Positions 44,909-53,918 of a DNA stretch of 64,000 bases are shown here, piece after piece. The stretch covers positions 1 through 64,000 of the forward strand of contig JAUWGH010000008.1 in the NCBI GenBank assembly GCA_030606485.1. Reading direction: 5' to 3'. Under the pieces are notes generated by a model. The model saw nothing but the letters and a program-made list of their open reading frames with translations. It did not search any database and was not told the origin of the DNA. How positions within the stretch are numbered: position 1 is the first letter of the stretch; each line of letters starts with the position of its first letter. The DNA comes from Promethearchaeota archaeon (lineage in GTDB: Archaea > Asgardarchaeota > Lokiarchaeia > Sigyniarchaeales > SOKP01). The translations under genes and the position numbers were made by a program.

Positions 44909-45592
44909 TTATTTATCATGCAAGACGTTATCTATTGATAAAACAAACCCCAACAAGATGCGTCTATCTGTTTTATTATTATGAATCCGTAAGGCGTATG
45001 TGTCCTTAAAATCAAACAGACCGCCCAAAAAAATATCACGCCATCGATCCGCTTTCTCTATCTCTGCAACTAATTCGCCAGTTTTAAAATTTGTAACTTT
45101 GTAAGACCAACCCATGAATTTTCCTTGGGCTTCATACCATTTTTCTCCATCTGGAGATTCTAAGAAAAATTTAGGGCGAAAAACACTCAAAATTGCTTTT
45201 TTGATTCTGGCGATCATATTTCCCTCTGGATCTTTTAAGTCTTGAGATCCTCTTGCACTAACAATCTTAGCATGAATTGTTGCCTGGATAGTTCCATCAA
45301 GTTCCATAAGCTCAACTTTTCTTCTAAGCGAAAATATTTTACGGTGCATCCTTCCAATAGGTTGCCCTTTTTCATCAAGAATATCGCCAGATCCCCAATC
45401 CCAGTATTTCTCTTTCAAGACATAGTAGTTTCGGTTAATGTCGAAGAGACCACCACTCGGTGCGGGTTTGGCAACACTTTCAGTTTGAGAAGGTACTGGT
45501 GCAGACTCATCAATTTTAGCACCGCATTTTTCACAAAACTTCTGACCAGGTTGTAAAGGATCACCACAACCCGGGCAAAATTTGGCTCCCAT
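44909..45592 (-). CDS. Zinc-ribbon protein with LURP-one/tubby-like (LOR) domain
   Basis: 227 residues. Zinc ribbon at the start (C6, C9, C20, C23: CPGCG, CEKCG), a Ser/Pro linker, then a LOR domain (about 50-225) with repeated strands: YVLKEKYWDWGSGDILDEKG, IGRMHRKIFS, FLESPDGEKWYEAQG, and GWSYKVTNFKTGELVAEIEK. LOR proteins share a fold with tubby and phospholipid scramblases and are frequent in plants; some bind membrane lipids. I chose the ATG at 45592; a TTG three codons upstream is possible. A TATA-like TTATATAAATC near 45652-45662 on the minus strand fits. Confidence 0.75.
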   Translation of the reverse strand: MGAKFCPGCGDPLQPGQKFCEKCGAKIDESAPVPSQTESVAKPAPSGGLFDINRNYYVLKEKYWDWGSGDILDEKGQPIGRMHRKIFSLRRKVELMELDGTIQATIHAKIVSARGSQDLKDPEGNMIARIKKAILSVFRPKFFLESPDGEKWYEAQGKFMGWSYKVTNFKTGELVAEIEKADRWRDIFLGGLFDFKDTYALRIHNNKTDRRILLGFVLSIDNVLHDK

Positions 45593-45947
45593 TTTATTCA
45601 AACCTTTTAATAATTGTATTAATTAATTCAATTTAATAACAATATGAGAATAAAGATTTATATAATTTTTGTTAAACTTGTTATAATTTATTTGATTAAA
45701 TTAATTTATTTTGTTTGCTAGACGAGAGTTTAATTGTTGTTATTGAAATTTTTCAATTAGATCATTATTATACTTTATTAATAATCTCAAACATAAAGAT
45801 GGATAAAAATATATATAGATATTATATGATTATATTAGTTTTTGTAAATTCATAGAAAATTAAAAATGAATATATTCAAATAAGAGAGCTTTTATTTAAT
45901 CGTCATAAAAAAATTTTTTTTATATAAGGCAAAAATAAAGAAGAATC
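45593..45947. other. Divergent promoter region, no gene seen
   Basis: About 350 bp of very AT-rich sequence between the divergent LOR and gelsolin-like genes, with TATA elements on both sides. No coding or RNA-like signal is evident. Confidence 0.5.
45919..45928 (+). promoter_or_regulatory. TATA box of the gelsolin-like gene, leaderless start
   Basis: TTTATATAAG lies about 24 bp before the ATG at 45948, the archaeal spacing between TATA and transcription start, so the transcript probably begins at the start codon. Confidence 0.55.
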
Positions 45948-47054
45948 ATGATTGAATACAATGAATTCATGGCTTTTGAATTATTGGATGATGGAACTAA
46001 AAATGAACTGGATACATCCCCTAAAGAATTAGGTTCAATTTTGAATCCTAACCAAGTATTTGTGATAGTGAGGGAAGATCTACGCCGTATTTTTATTTGG
46101 AAAGGCTCAAAATCTCCAGTTCGAAAGCGGTTTATTTCTTCACGAGTTGCCCAAGAACTCCAAAACGAGCTAATAAAATCAGCAGGATTTCATCGATGTA
46201 TAATAAAATCAATTGATCAAGGGGATGAATTAGTTGAGTTTTTGAATGCATTTGGTCTAGAATCGATGGAAGTAACTGAAAGATTACCAGATATGAGATA
46301 TATTAGAAATATTGAAAGGGATGGAATGGCTCAAGGCATAGTAATGGATGCAACTCCTGTTTCGAAAAAAATAGAAAGTAATGATTATTATTCCCCTGCT
46401 TTAGGTATTTTTGATGGGAATACAATGGAATCTGCTTTAGTATCTTCTGGTATTAAACCTCAAACTCCTAAAAAAGAAACTTTTAAACCTATTCCAATAA
46501 CTCCATCAAGTATAAGTCCTGGATATATTACTAGAAAACCATCTTTTTCTCAAGATCAAGTTAAAAAAATTTTAAATGAAATCTTAAAAAATGATATTCC
46601 AGATGGATATAAACGGCAAAATATCATAATGGGAAACTATTTATATGGAGTTGTCTCTAAGATGACCACAGTTCTTGGAAAGGAGGTTGAGGATACAGAA
46701 TGGGAAAGAATTAAAAAATTTCCCAATGAGGTAATTGAACTAGAAAACAATAAGATAAGGGCTTATATTGATGAAAAACGTGCTATAATAAAAGGGATTG
46801 AAGTGTTAACATTAGATAAAAAGACTCCAATAAGATCTAAAAAAATAGCAACCAGAACTCCAGTAAAAAAAACAATCACTAGAACACCGGCTAAAAAAAC
46901 AACTGCAAGAACCACATCTAAAAAGGCTATATCTAAGACATCGAGTAAAAAGAAAGACACTTTAGGAACAACTAAAGATAATCAAACTAAACCTAAAATG
47001 ATAAAAGTTGCTGGAAGGACACTTCCCAAAATTCCAAAAGCAGATGATGAATAA
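45948..47054 (+). CDS. Gelsolin-like domain protein with basic repeat tail
   Basis: 368 residues. Residues about 33-115 match a single gelsolin-like domain: VFVIVREDLRRIFIWKGSKSP (the core strand and WKG turn), FISSRVAQELQNELIKSAGF helix, then CIIKSIDQGDELVEFLNAF. The middle (about 120-290) is linker plus a helical part. The tail is basic and Thr/Lys-rich with repeats of TRTPVKK, TARTTSKK and SKTSSKK, resembling histone H1-type tails. Asgard gelsolin-like proteins are actin-binding eukaryotic-signature proteins. The single domain and tail suggest binding of filaments or nucleic acid; both are inference. It has a leaderless promoter. Confidence 0.75.
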   Translation: MIEYNEFMAFELLDDGTKNELDTSPKELGSILNPNQVFVIVREDLRRIFIWKGSKSPVRKRFISSRVAQELQNELIKSAGFHRCIIKSIDQGDELVEFLNAFGLESMEVTERLPDMRYIRNIERDGMAQGIVMDATPVSKKIESNDYYSPALGIFDGNTMESALVSSGIKPQTPKKETFKPIPITPSSISPGYITRKPSFSQDQVKKILNEILKNDIPDGYKRQNIIMGNYLYGVVSKMTTVLGKEVEDTEWERIKKFPNEVIELENNKIRAYIDEKRAIIKGIEVLTLDKKTPIRSKKIATRTPVKKTITRTPAKKTTARTTSKKAISKTSSKKKDTLGTTKDNQTKPKMIKVAGRTLPKIPKADDE

Positions 47055-47129
47055 GAAGTAATGAATTTGTGCTTTCTATAACTTTGTTTTAATAAATAAT
47101 TTTAAAAAAAAATATTTAAAATTACATTT

Positions 47130-49292
47130 TTAAGATAATTTCGCTTTCCATTCTTTGATTTTTTTGGTAATTTTGTCGTGAGATTCACCAACAATGGTTT
47201 TTTCTCCTAGATCTTTAAACTCTCTTGCAAGTTGTCCAATTTCATGAATAAAGGGGCCAACTCTCGCAATGTTAGCAATAAAGTCTCTCATTTTTTCAAT
47301 TATATTGGCAACATCCACTGATTTTAATCCAGGCGTAATTTTTTTCTCAAGATTAATAATTTCATCAAAAATTTGTGATTTAATTGAGAATGAAAGGTTT
47401 TCCGCAAATGAACCTATTGATGATTCAGGTGTACTACTTACTATTGGTTCAGTCTTTTCTTCAGGCTTAGAAATAGTGTCTTTTCTTCCTTCAACAATAA
47501 CTACTGGTTCATATCTTGGGTATTCACCGCTACCAGAACAGTGATATTTGATCTGCAATGCAGTATCTGCTTTAATCTCTGCAATTCTTACTACTAATTC
47601 AGATTCATTTTCAATCTTATTTAACTCATATTTCAATTCCATTGGAGAAAAGCTTATTAATTCAAAATTTACTGGAATTTTATCCTTAAATAGAATATTT
47701 TCCAATTCAACATTTCCTTGATTTTGGAGTCGAATACTCACAATAAATTCTCCCGTTACACTACCTGGTTTAATGCTTTTAAGAGTTTTGAACTTTCTAG
47801 CAATATATTTAATTCTTATCTCCGGTGTTTCACTTGGTGCAATAATATAAGGTTTTCCTTCAATTTCTGTGTTTAATTGAACAGTAATCGGAATTTGATA
47901 TGATTTATCAGGTTTTGGATTTCTAGCAATTATTGGATATGATATTTCTAAAGTACTATCTGATGATAAGTCATTTGCCATATTAAATAGTTCAATTTCT
48001 ATTCTATGAGATTTTGTTAAATCCTTATCATCTGGTGTAATTCTAAATACTTTAACATATTCATTACCGAAAATTCCTTTTAATTCTCCGCCAGTTTTTG
48101 CAAAGATTTTAATATTATTTAGGTCTGGAGGTTCAAAATCATCAGCTATTTCATCTGTAATCAGTACTTTATCGATTGGAGCAGATCCTTTATTAAAAAG
48201 AGTGTTAACAATTTCCATATCAGTATTTGCATAAGCTCCTACCTCATTTGGTTTAATATCTTTTGAAACTTCTGCCCGAAGTACGGGATAATATAATGGT
48301 TCTTTATATATAGTTCCCTCAACTCGTTTTATCGCTGTAAATAAAGTAGTAAATTCGAAAGTTGGTTCTAATTGAGGGACTTCTTTAGATTCAACAATGA
48401 AATCATAATCCCATGCTTGATCTCTGTTTAAAATCTTTCCGGGTGCTTGGGATACTACAATTTCTTTACCAGTAATAATATTATGTTCTACTCTTACATC
48501 ATTTAACTTTACTTGAAATTCAGATTCATTAATAAATTCAACATTACAATCCCATACCCCTGGTTTACTACCTTCATCCCTTGTTACTCCACTCATCGAA
48601 TCTGTTATTGCAACTATATCTGGATCAATCATTGTTAATATTCTATTGTTTACTAGATATGTAGCACTTATTGCTCCAAGTGGTTGCATTTCTACGGAAT
48701 TTGCTAATGCAATACAATTTACTATTAATTCAGCCGATTGACCAACTCCTAAAGAGTTTAATTCCCAAAATATTTTATTCGAACCTTCCTCTTCTTTCAT
48801 TGAAGCTGTTCCATTATTAGGTGGAACGATCTCAATATCTTTAAGTATAGGTGGAATCTCTTTAATAAGTTTAATATTGATAATATCTCCACTTATTTGA
48901 TTTGTTAAATGGATTTTTAACTGACATTTAGTGTCTTGAGCAAAAAAAAGCGTGTTATTTTCTCGATCTGAAAAATCTGATAAAGTATCGAATTTTTCAG
49001 CAATTGTTAAAAGAGGTTCTTTTATGTTAGAAATTGTATAATCGGAAGAAAAATCCTCTAACGGGTCTAGAGTATCTATTTTTATTTCACGTGCAGAAAA
49101 TGAAGTTTTTACCGTTTCTTTTAAATCACATGTAATATTCCACAATCGACTTTTATCTGACGGATTTTTTATAATAAATTTGCCGTTTCCACTTATTTCC
49201 TTCACATTTCCTAAATCATTAAGAACGACATTTTCTTTTTCGGTTATATCTATTACGATTAATAAATTCTTTTTTATTTCTATATCACTCAT
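47130..49292 (-). CDS. Large protein of beta-sandwich (DUF11/CARDB-like) repeats, no signal peptide
   Basis: 720 residues. Four or five immunoglobulin-like sandwich modules can be picked out, for instance from segments with NQGNVELENILFKDKIPVNFEL and NKGSAPIDKVLITDEIADDF, the usual DUF11 turn. Such domains normally sit on cell-surface proteins, but here there is no signal peptide and no membrane helix, so it seems to act in the cytoplasm. The last ~110 residues are helical. It converges with the gelsolin-like gene. A scaffold role is possible; none is shown. Confidence 0.6.
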   Translation of the reverse strand: MSDIEIKKNLLIVIDITEKENVVLNDLGNVKEISGNGKFIIKNPSDKSRLWNITCDLKETVKTSFSAREIKIDTLDPLEDFSSDYTISNIKEPLLTIAEKFDTLSDFSDRENNTLFFAQDTKCQLKIHLTNQISGDIINIKLIKEIPPILKDIEIVPPNNGTASMKEEEGSNKIFWELNSLGVGQSAELIVNCIALANSVEMQPLGAISATYLVNNRILTMIDPDIVAITDSMSGVTRDEGSKPGVWDCNVEFINESEFQVKLNDVRVEHNIITGKEIVVSQAPGKILNRDQAWDYDFIVESKEVPQLEPTFEFTTLFTAIKRVEGTIYKEPLYYPVLRAEVSKDIKPNEVGAYANTDMEIVNTLFNKGSAPIDKVLITDEIADDFEPPDLNNIKIFAKTGGELKGIFGNEYVKVFRITPDDKDLTKSHRIEIELFNMANDLSSDSTLEISYPIIARNPKPDKSYQIPITVQLNTEIEGKPYIIAPSETPEIRIKYIARKFKTLKSIKPGSVTGEFIVSIRLQNQGNVELENILFKDKIPVNFELISFSPMELKYELNKIENESELVVRIAEIKADTALQIKYHCSGSGEYPRYEPVVIVEGRKDTISKPEEKTEPIVSSTPESSIGSFAENLSFSIKSQIFDEIINLEKKITPGLKSVDVANIIEKMRDFIANIARVGPFIHEIGQLAREFKDLGEKTIVGESHDKITKKIKEWKAKLS

Positions 49293-49489
49293 TTATAATT
49301 ATACCTTAAAATTTTGATTAATTGGGGGGTAATGTATAATATTACTTATAGATTTAATATAAATTATATAATAAATAATTTATAGTAATTCTTATATGGT
49401 ATTTATACCTTTTAGGTGAAAAAGTGTTTTATCAGATAAAAGATTTTTTCGTCAATATATTATTCTAAATAATTATCGGGTATTAAAAA

Positions 49490-49918
49490 ATGATACTTGA
49501 AGAAACTAATGATATAAGCTTAATCCGTAAGGTAGATTGTATCAGACTCCCTGTATCAGACCTTGAGGATGGTCTTAAATTCTACCGAGATTCCCTCGGT
49601 CACCGACTCAAATGGCGAACAGAAAGTGCTGCAGGGCTTCAACTTCCTGAAAATGATGCGGAGTTAGTTATTCACACCGAACCTGAGGATCCCGAAACGG
49701 ATTTACTCGTAGACTCTGCTGAGGTGGCAGCTAAACGTTTTGTTGATGCAGGAGGGACGGTGGTAGTGGGTCCTTTCGATATTCAAATTGGTAAGTGTGT
49801 CATCGTTAAGGATCCATGGGACAATAAGTTAGTATTACTTGATATTAGCAAAGGTGCATTAATTACAGATTCGGAAGGAAATGTAATCGGCAACGAAGAC
49901 ATCATTGATCCAACATGA
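49490..49918 (+). CDS. Glyoxalase/VOC-family protein, compositionally distinct
   Basis: 142 residues with one VOC module pair: VDCIRLPVSDLEDGLKFYRDSLGHRLKWR, AELVIHTEPEDPETDLLVDSAEVAAKRF, then VGPFDIQIGKCVIVKDPWDNKLVLLDIS. Typical metal ligands are a His/Glu set; here H70-adjacent and E72-type acids are candidates, but the exact set is uncertain. Codon use is much richer in G and C than all neighbours (for example GGTCACCGACTCAAATGGCG), suggesting recent transfer. The family includes dioxygenases, glyoxalases and antibiotic-resistance proteins; substrate unknown. Confidence 0.75.
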   Translation: MILEETNDISLIRKVDCIRLPVSDLEDGLKFYRDSLGHRLKWRTESAAGLQLPENDAELVIHTEPEDPETDLLVDSAEVAAKRFVDAGGTVVVGPFDIQIGKCVIVKDPWDNKLVLLDISKGALITDSEGNVIGNEDIIDPT

Positions 49919-50240
49919 TGATAAAATAAAGTCAATAAATTTTTTTTTCAATTATTTATAGGAGGTATTTAATCAAACCTAAGAAAAGAGAATCTAAATC
50001 GTACAATTTGTGGTCAAACGGATGTCATTTTACCCAATCCTCTTTAATGGCTTTTATTTAATCTGAAAAAACTTTTATTCTAAAAAAAGGTATAAATACC
50101 CTTAAATAAAAATTTGAATTCTTAAATCCTTTTTAATATTAAAAAACAAAATAAATTTAATTCCGATACGTTTTGAATGATATTAGAAATTACTGCTATG
50201 TTTTTGCTTAATCCCCTTTTATTATAATAAATGAAAAAAT
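49919..50240. other. Intergenic region, no clear gene
   Basis: About 320 bp. A GGAGGT at 49961-49966 precedes a short open frame without a start codon that ends at 50059. It may be a leftover of a lost gene next to the foreign-looking VOC gene. Nothing else is seen. Confidence 0.35.
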
Positions 50241-51089
50241 TTGAAAGTAAATGATCTAAATACAGATGGAAATCAAAATATCCTTGAAAAGGATATATTA
50301 GAAATTATCAGGAATTACAATAAATTAATGATGGAGGGAATAACAGGTCCTGATTGTACAGACCCAAATATTTGCCATGGAGATTGCTGCTCTATATTTA
50401 TCGATGTCCCAAAAATATTAGCTGAAGAAATTATAAGACAAGGATTAGGTAAAGAAAAAGATTTTATAAGAGGAGATGTTTTTTCATTTCAAATACGGAT
50501 TGATGATAATACAGGAAAGTGCGCATTTTTTGATAAAAAGCTTAATGGATGTAAGCTCCATTCTACAGATCTTAAACCACCTCAGTGTTGGATTTACCCA
50601 ACCAATTTTGATAATTTTGAAAATAAAAATATTAAATGTAAAAGAGCAGATGGTTGGAGAATAATTTCGCCTGAAAAGGTCATAAAAGCCGAAACTTTAC
50701 TCCAAATGTATAGTAATTGGAGCCAAGCAGAATTTGTTATTGAATTGAAAAAAATAAAACACCGTTTAAAATTCAAATTCAATGAAAAATCTTTAAAAGA
50801 GAGACTTCAAGAAATAAAACCTTGTGAGTTTGCTGGATTCAAAGACTCATGGAATTATTTTGAGACACTTCAAGCAGAAGGATTTTCACTACAAATGAAA
50901 AAATATTGTGAAAAATTTAATCCAAGATGTCCTCTGCTTCCAGATAATTACTTTGATTGTAATAATATTTGTGAAGTAGTCGCAAATAATATAATAAAAT
51001 TCTTTAATAGTGTCTTAGATTCATATTTAGAAAAATTTGGATCTAATAATGGAGATTATCCATTAATGAAAATTAGCGATTTTTTTTAG
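50241..51089 (+). CDS. YkgJ-type Cys-cluster protein, longer form
   Basis: 282 residues. The N-terminal Cys group reads CTDPNICHGDCC; the second group lies in CAFFDKKLNGCKLHSTDLKPPQC. Both resemble the YkgJ pattern of 32304-32888 but spacing differs. The C-terminal half adds Cys at about 185, 219, 228, 238 and 242 (CEKFNPRCP, DCNNIC), giving further ligand sites. Start is TTG at 50241, since no ATG fits. The last ~40 residues are duplicated in the chimeric ORF 51275-51484. Confidence 0.7.
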   Translation: MKVNDLNTDGNQNILEKDILEIIRNYNKLMMEGITGPDCTDPNICHGDCCSIFIDVPKILAEEIIRQGLGKEKDFIRGDVFSFQIRIDDNTGKCAFFDKKLNGCKLHSTDLKPPQCWIYPTNFDNFENKNIKCKRADGWRIISPEKVIKAETLLQMYSNWSQAEFVIELKKIKHRLKFKFNEKSLKERLQEIKPCEFAGFKDSWNYFETLQAEGFSLQMKKYCEKFNPRCPLLPDNYFDCNNICEVVANNIIKFFNSVLDSYLEKFGSNNGDYPLMKISDFF

Positions 51090-51274
51090 GATTTTTATCA
51101 GGTGAATCTTTTTATATTCTTTTGTCGGCTTTATTTGATTTATTTATATAATTTAAATTAAAAAAGTAGTCGTAATCCCTGGATATCACAATGTATTTAA
51201 TATTCCACTGATCTAGATTTAGATACTTTCTAAATAATATATTGTAAAGAAGAAAATGTAAATATTGATGTAAG

Positions 51275-51484
51275 TTGGATATAAAAGAAAAAAATCTGAG
51301 AGAATTAGCAAAAATATTGTCTTATGGGAGATTTCGAGATACAGATATAGGAAAAATTGAATTCTCTAATAGATGTGAAGTCTTAGCAAATAATTTAGTA
51401 AAAGATTTTAATAATATTTTTGAAAAATATCTGAACAAAATTGATTCAAATAACAGAGATCATTCATTCGATAAGTTAGATTAA
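51275..51484 (+). CDS. Chimeric ORF: Mrr-like N-terminus joined to YkgJ-like C-terminus
   Basis: 69 residues, TTG start. The first 23 (DIKEKNLRELAKILSYGRFR) match the start of the Mrr-like protein at 51617 (DLVDKNLRELAKTLFSANYR). The last 38 (CEVLANNLVKDFNNIFEKYL, SNNRDHS) match the end of the YkgJ-type protein at 50241 (CEVVANNIIKFFNSVLDSYL, SNNGDYP). The upstream regions of this ORF and of 51617 also share CTAGATTTAGATAC (51211-51224 and 51558-51571). It therefore looks like a deletion scar between two tandem copies of a YkgJ/Mrr-like gene pair. Whether it makes a useful protein is unknown. Confidence 0.6.
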   Translation: MDIKEKNLRELAKILSYGRFRDTDIGKIEFSNRCEVLANNLVKDFNNIFEKYLNKIDSNNRDHSFDKLD

Positions 51485-51616
51485 TAAAAAATGGCAATCC
51501 GACAAAAATACATATACTGTGTAGATATTATATTATATTAAATATTTTTTAAAAATAGTCTAGATTTAGATACCATCTCAATATTACATTAAAAAATAAA
51601 AAAATGTGTATGTGAA

Positions 51617-51976
51617 TTGGATTTAGTAGATAAAAACCTGCGGGAATTAGCAAAAACATTGTTTTCTGCGAATTATCGATATGTAGATGAAGAACAAACA
51701 TTTCGAGGTAAATCAAAAAAAATTTGGAAATTTGATGCATTAATATTAGACAATGGAGGAAAATTTGGAGTCTTTATTCGAGATTGGAAACGAGAGATTT
51801 CAATAACTCAGATCCGTCAATTGCACAAAGCTTGCAAGGATGTTGAAGATATTGAGGGTGGAGTTATGATTTGTAGTAAATCTAGTGAATTTTCAGAAAA
51901 ATACGGAAAAAATAACGGCATACAGGTGTTAGACCGCGGGCAGATAATATCAAAATTGAGAATACAATTTTATTAA
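51617..51976 (+). CDS. Mrr-like restriction-endonuclease-fold protein
   Basis: 119 residues, TTG start (no other start fits). The PD-(D/E)XK-like core is visible: KFDALILD (first acid), GKFGVFIRDWKREISITQIRQL (second acid-x-Lys as DWK), then GGVMICSKSSEFSEKYGKNNGIQVLDRGQII, which is the Mrr-family ending. Mrr-type proteins cleave modified DNA in bacteria; archaeal relatives are often solitary. The small size leaves no room for a separate DNA-binding domain. A related N-terminus in the chimeric ORF shows there was once a second copy. Confidence 0.6.
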   Translation: MDLVDKNLRELAKTLFSANYRYVDEEQTFRGKSKKIWKFDALILDNGGKFGVFIRDWKREISITQIRQLHKACKDVEDIEGGVMICSKSSEFSEKYGKNNGIQVLDRGQIISKLRIQFY

Positions 51977-52093
51977 TTTTATATGATTCCTTTCAAAATA
52001 ATAATTTTTAGAAGGAAAAATCAACCTGTAAAATTTTAAATAATTGGATTTGTAGATATTATCTCCTAAAAATAAAAATAATTTAAAAAAAAA

Positions 52094-53236
52094 TTAAGAT
52101 TTTAATCTTGGAGGAGGGATATAAACAGTTCTTCTCCCTTCTATTAAGGATATTGCTGTTTCTGGGCAGAAATGAGCGCATACTCCGCATCCTATACAAT
52201 TGGACTCATTCACTTCAGCTATATTATCATCATTTAATGATATTGCACTAATGGGACACTTTTCTGTACATGTTCCACAACCTATGCATAGATCAGGATT
52301 TACACACGCTAAATAATTGGTTATATTAATTATAGGCAAAGCACCTTTCCTAAATTGATCAAAAGTTTCACAACAGCAAGTGCAACAGTTACAGATTGAA
52401 GTTTCATCTTTAGATATATCTGAATGTGGATGAAACGCTTTATGTACTAAACCATTTTCTTCAGCGTCCCTTAATATTTTTAATGCCTCATCTTTTGTAA
52501 CCATTCTAGCAAAACCTTGTTTAGTAGTAAATCTAGCTGACTTTCCAAAAGTGAAACAATTCTCTCGCGGTGCATTAATTTTGCACGAATCGCCCAATAA
52601 ATCTTTATGATGTCGGCAATAACAATATCCAACAGCAATATCATCAAATTTGTTAATAATTTCTTCAACATTCTGGGCAAGGAGAACTTCCTCTTTGGGC
52701 ACTTCTAATTCTTTATTAATTGATATTTGAATATCTTTTCCTTCAATATTTTTTTCTACTATTGGAATTGTGCGATCAACAGGAGGCATGGTCTGAAGAA
52801 AGGGTGTAATTGTATCATAGTTATCTTGAACGAACTCTTTATATTCATCAAATAATTTTTCAAATAAGATTGCAAATTTCTTTTCCTTTTCTGAGAACTC
52901 AAGCTTTTTCATAAAAGTATATTCAAAAACGCCAACGTTCAATAAAGGTAGTAATCTATAAACCACAATACCTTTAGAACTTGGTTGATCGAAAATTAAA
53001 CCCTTATTGGCTAAAGACTCGACTTTTTTTATTATTTCATTTTCATCCATTTTGCTACTCTTTTTTAATTGCTCCATAGTTTGAGAAACTTGTCGTTTAA
53101 AAGCAAAAATTAAATCCAATTCATTTTCATTAATTAATATCTTCAATATTTCAAGTAAAGTATCACTAATTGGAAAAGGAAGAAATCCAGCTTTCACAAT
53201 TATTCTTGCGGCTTTTTTATATTTTTCTTCTGACAT
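52094..53236 (-). CDS. Ferredoxin-type multi-cluster Fe-S protein with helical N-terminus
   Basis: 380 residues. The first ~130 are helical and resemble a winged-helix region (MDENEIIKKVESLANKGLIF). The middle holds unusual Cys sites: YCYCRHHKDLLGDSC, CFTFG and the run CNCCTCCC. The end has two standard [4Fe-4S] motifs, CIGCGTCTEKCP and CIGCGVCAHFCP. Proteins of this layout occur in anaerobes, including sulfate reducers, and are annotated simply as 4Fe-4S ferredoxins. The partner and reaction are unknown. The gene lies 205 bp downstream of alba on the same strand. Confidence 0.75.
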   Translation of the reverse strand: MSEEKYKKAARIIVKAGFLPFPISDTLLEILKILINENELDLIFAFKRQVSQTMEQLKKSSKMDENEIIKKVESLANKGLIFDQPSSKGIVVYRLLPLLNVGVFEYTFMKKLEFSEKEKKFAILFEKLFDEYKEFVQDNYDTITPFLQTMPPVDRTIPIVEKNIEGKDIQISINKELEVPKEEVLLAQNVEEIINKFDDIAVGYCYCRHHKDLLGDSCKINAPRENCFTFGKSARFTTKQGFARMVTKDEALKILRDAEENGLVHKAFHPHSDISKDETSICNCCTCCCETFDQFRKGALPIINITNYLACVNPDLCIGCGTCTEKCPISAISLNDDNIAEVNESNCIGCGVCAHFCPETAISLIEGRRTVYIPPPRLKS

Positions 53237-53440
53237 AATTTTTAAAATCCTTTTAAATCACTATTTTTTGAAATAATCTAAAGAATTTTAAAATTATTAT
53301 TTGTTAAAAATGCTTTAACTTATTTGAAAAAAAAGAGTTTCTAACACAAACTGATTCAATATAGATAACTGTTTTAATTGAAAATAAAAAAAAAAAGTAG
53401 ATAAGTATTGTCGATGTAACGACGTTTTCTAGTTTAGATT

Positions 53441-53728
53441 TTATTTTGGTGGTTTCAATGTAATTTCAATGGAACTTACATTATTTTTTTGCCCACCTTC
53501 ACCTTCTAATTCCTCTGTGCCCAAGATAATATCTCCGTATTCTGTTCCCTTTAAAAATCGGTTGCGAAGGATTTCGCATACATCTACAGCATGAGAAATT
53601 GCTCTACCTCGTGCCTTTACTGTGCATTCATCGCCTCTGTTAAGTACCATCATTGTCGCCATAACATAATTCATTGTGGGGCGTCTTCCAACAAATACAT
53701 TGTTCTGATTGGATTGATCATCTGCCAT
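53441..53728 (-). CDS. albA: Alba chromatin protein
   Basis: 95 residues, the normal Alba length. Core signatures: NVFVGRRPTMNYVMATM, VKARGRAISHAVDVCEILRNRFL and a closing NNVSSIEITL. Alba coats DNA and RNA as dimers in archaea, and Lys acetylation near the N-terminus tunes binding; here the usual N-terminal Lys region reads GRRP, with Arg in place of the modified Lys. The ATG follows a GAGAGGT leader. Two inverted repeats lie upstream. Confidence 0.95.
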   Translation of the reverse strand: MADDQSNQNNVFVGRRPTMNYVMATMMVLNRGDECTVKARGRAISHAVDVCEILRNRFLKGTEYGDIILGTEELEGEGGQKNNVSSIEITLKPPK

Positions 53729-53777
53729 TTTTAAAACCTCTCTTTAATTTATTTTTGTATTATTGTTTGATAGAAAT

Positions 53778-53836
53778 TCTGCGTATGCAGAGATTTTTAT
53801 GTTATTAATCAATTAATAATGTTCAAAAGAACATTA
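53778..53836. promoter_or_regulatory. Two inverted repeats upstream of alba
   Basis: TCTGC-GTAT-GCAGA (53778-53791) and TAATGTTC-AAAA-GAACATTA (53817-53836). The second is a perfect 8-bp palindrome next to a TATA-like GAATATAATG on the minus strand, so it could be an operator for alba, or a hairpin between the signal-peptidase and alba transcripts. Confidence 0.4.
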
Positions 53837-53918
53837 TATTCAAAAAAAGTATAATAGTTTTAAAATTTTTCTTTTAGAACCATATGTATATAAAATAATT
53901 CGAAAAAAATATAGGGTT

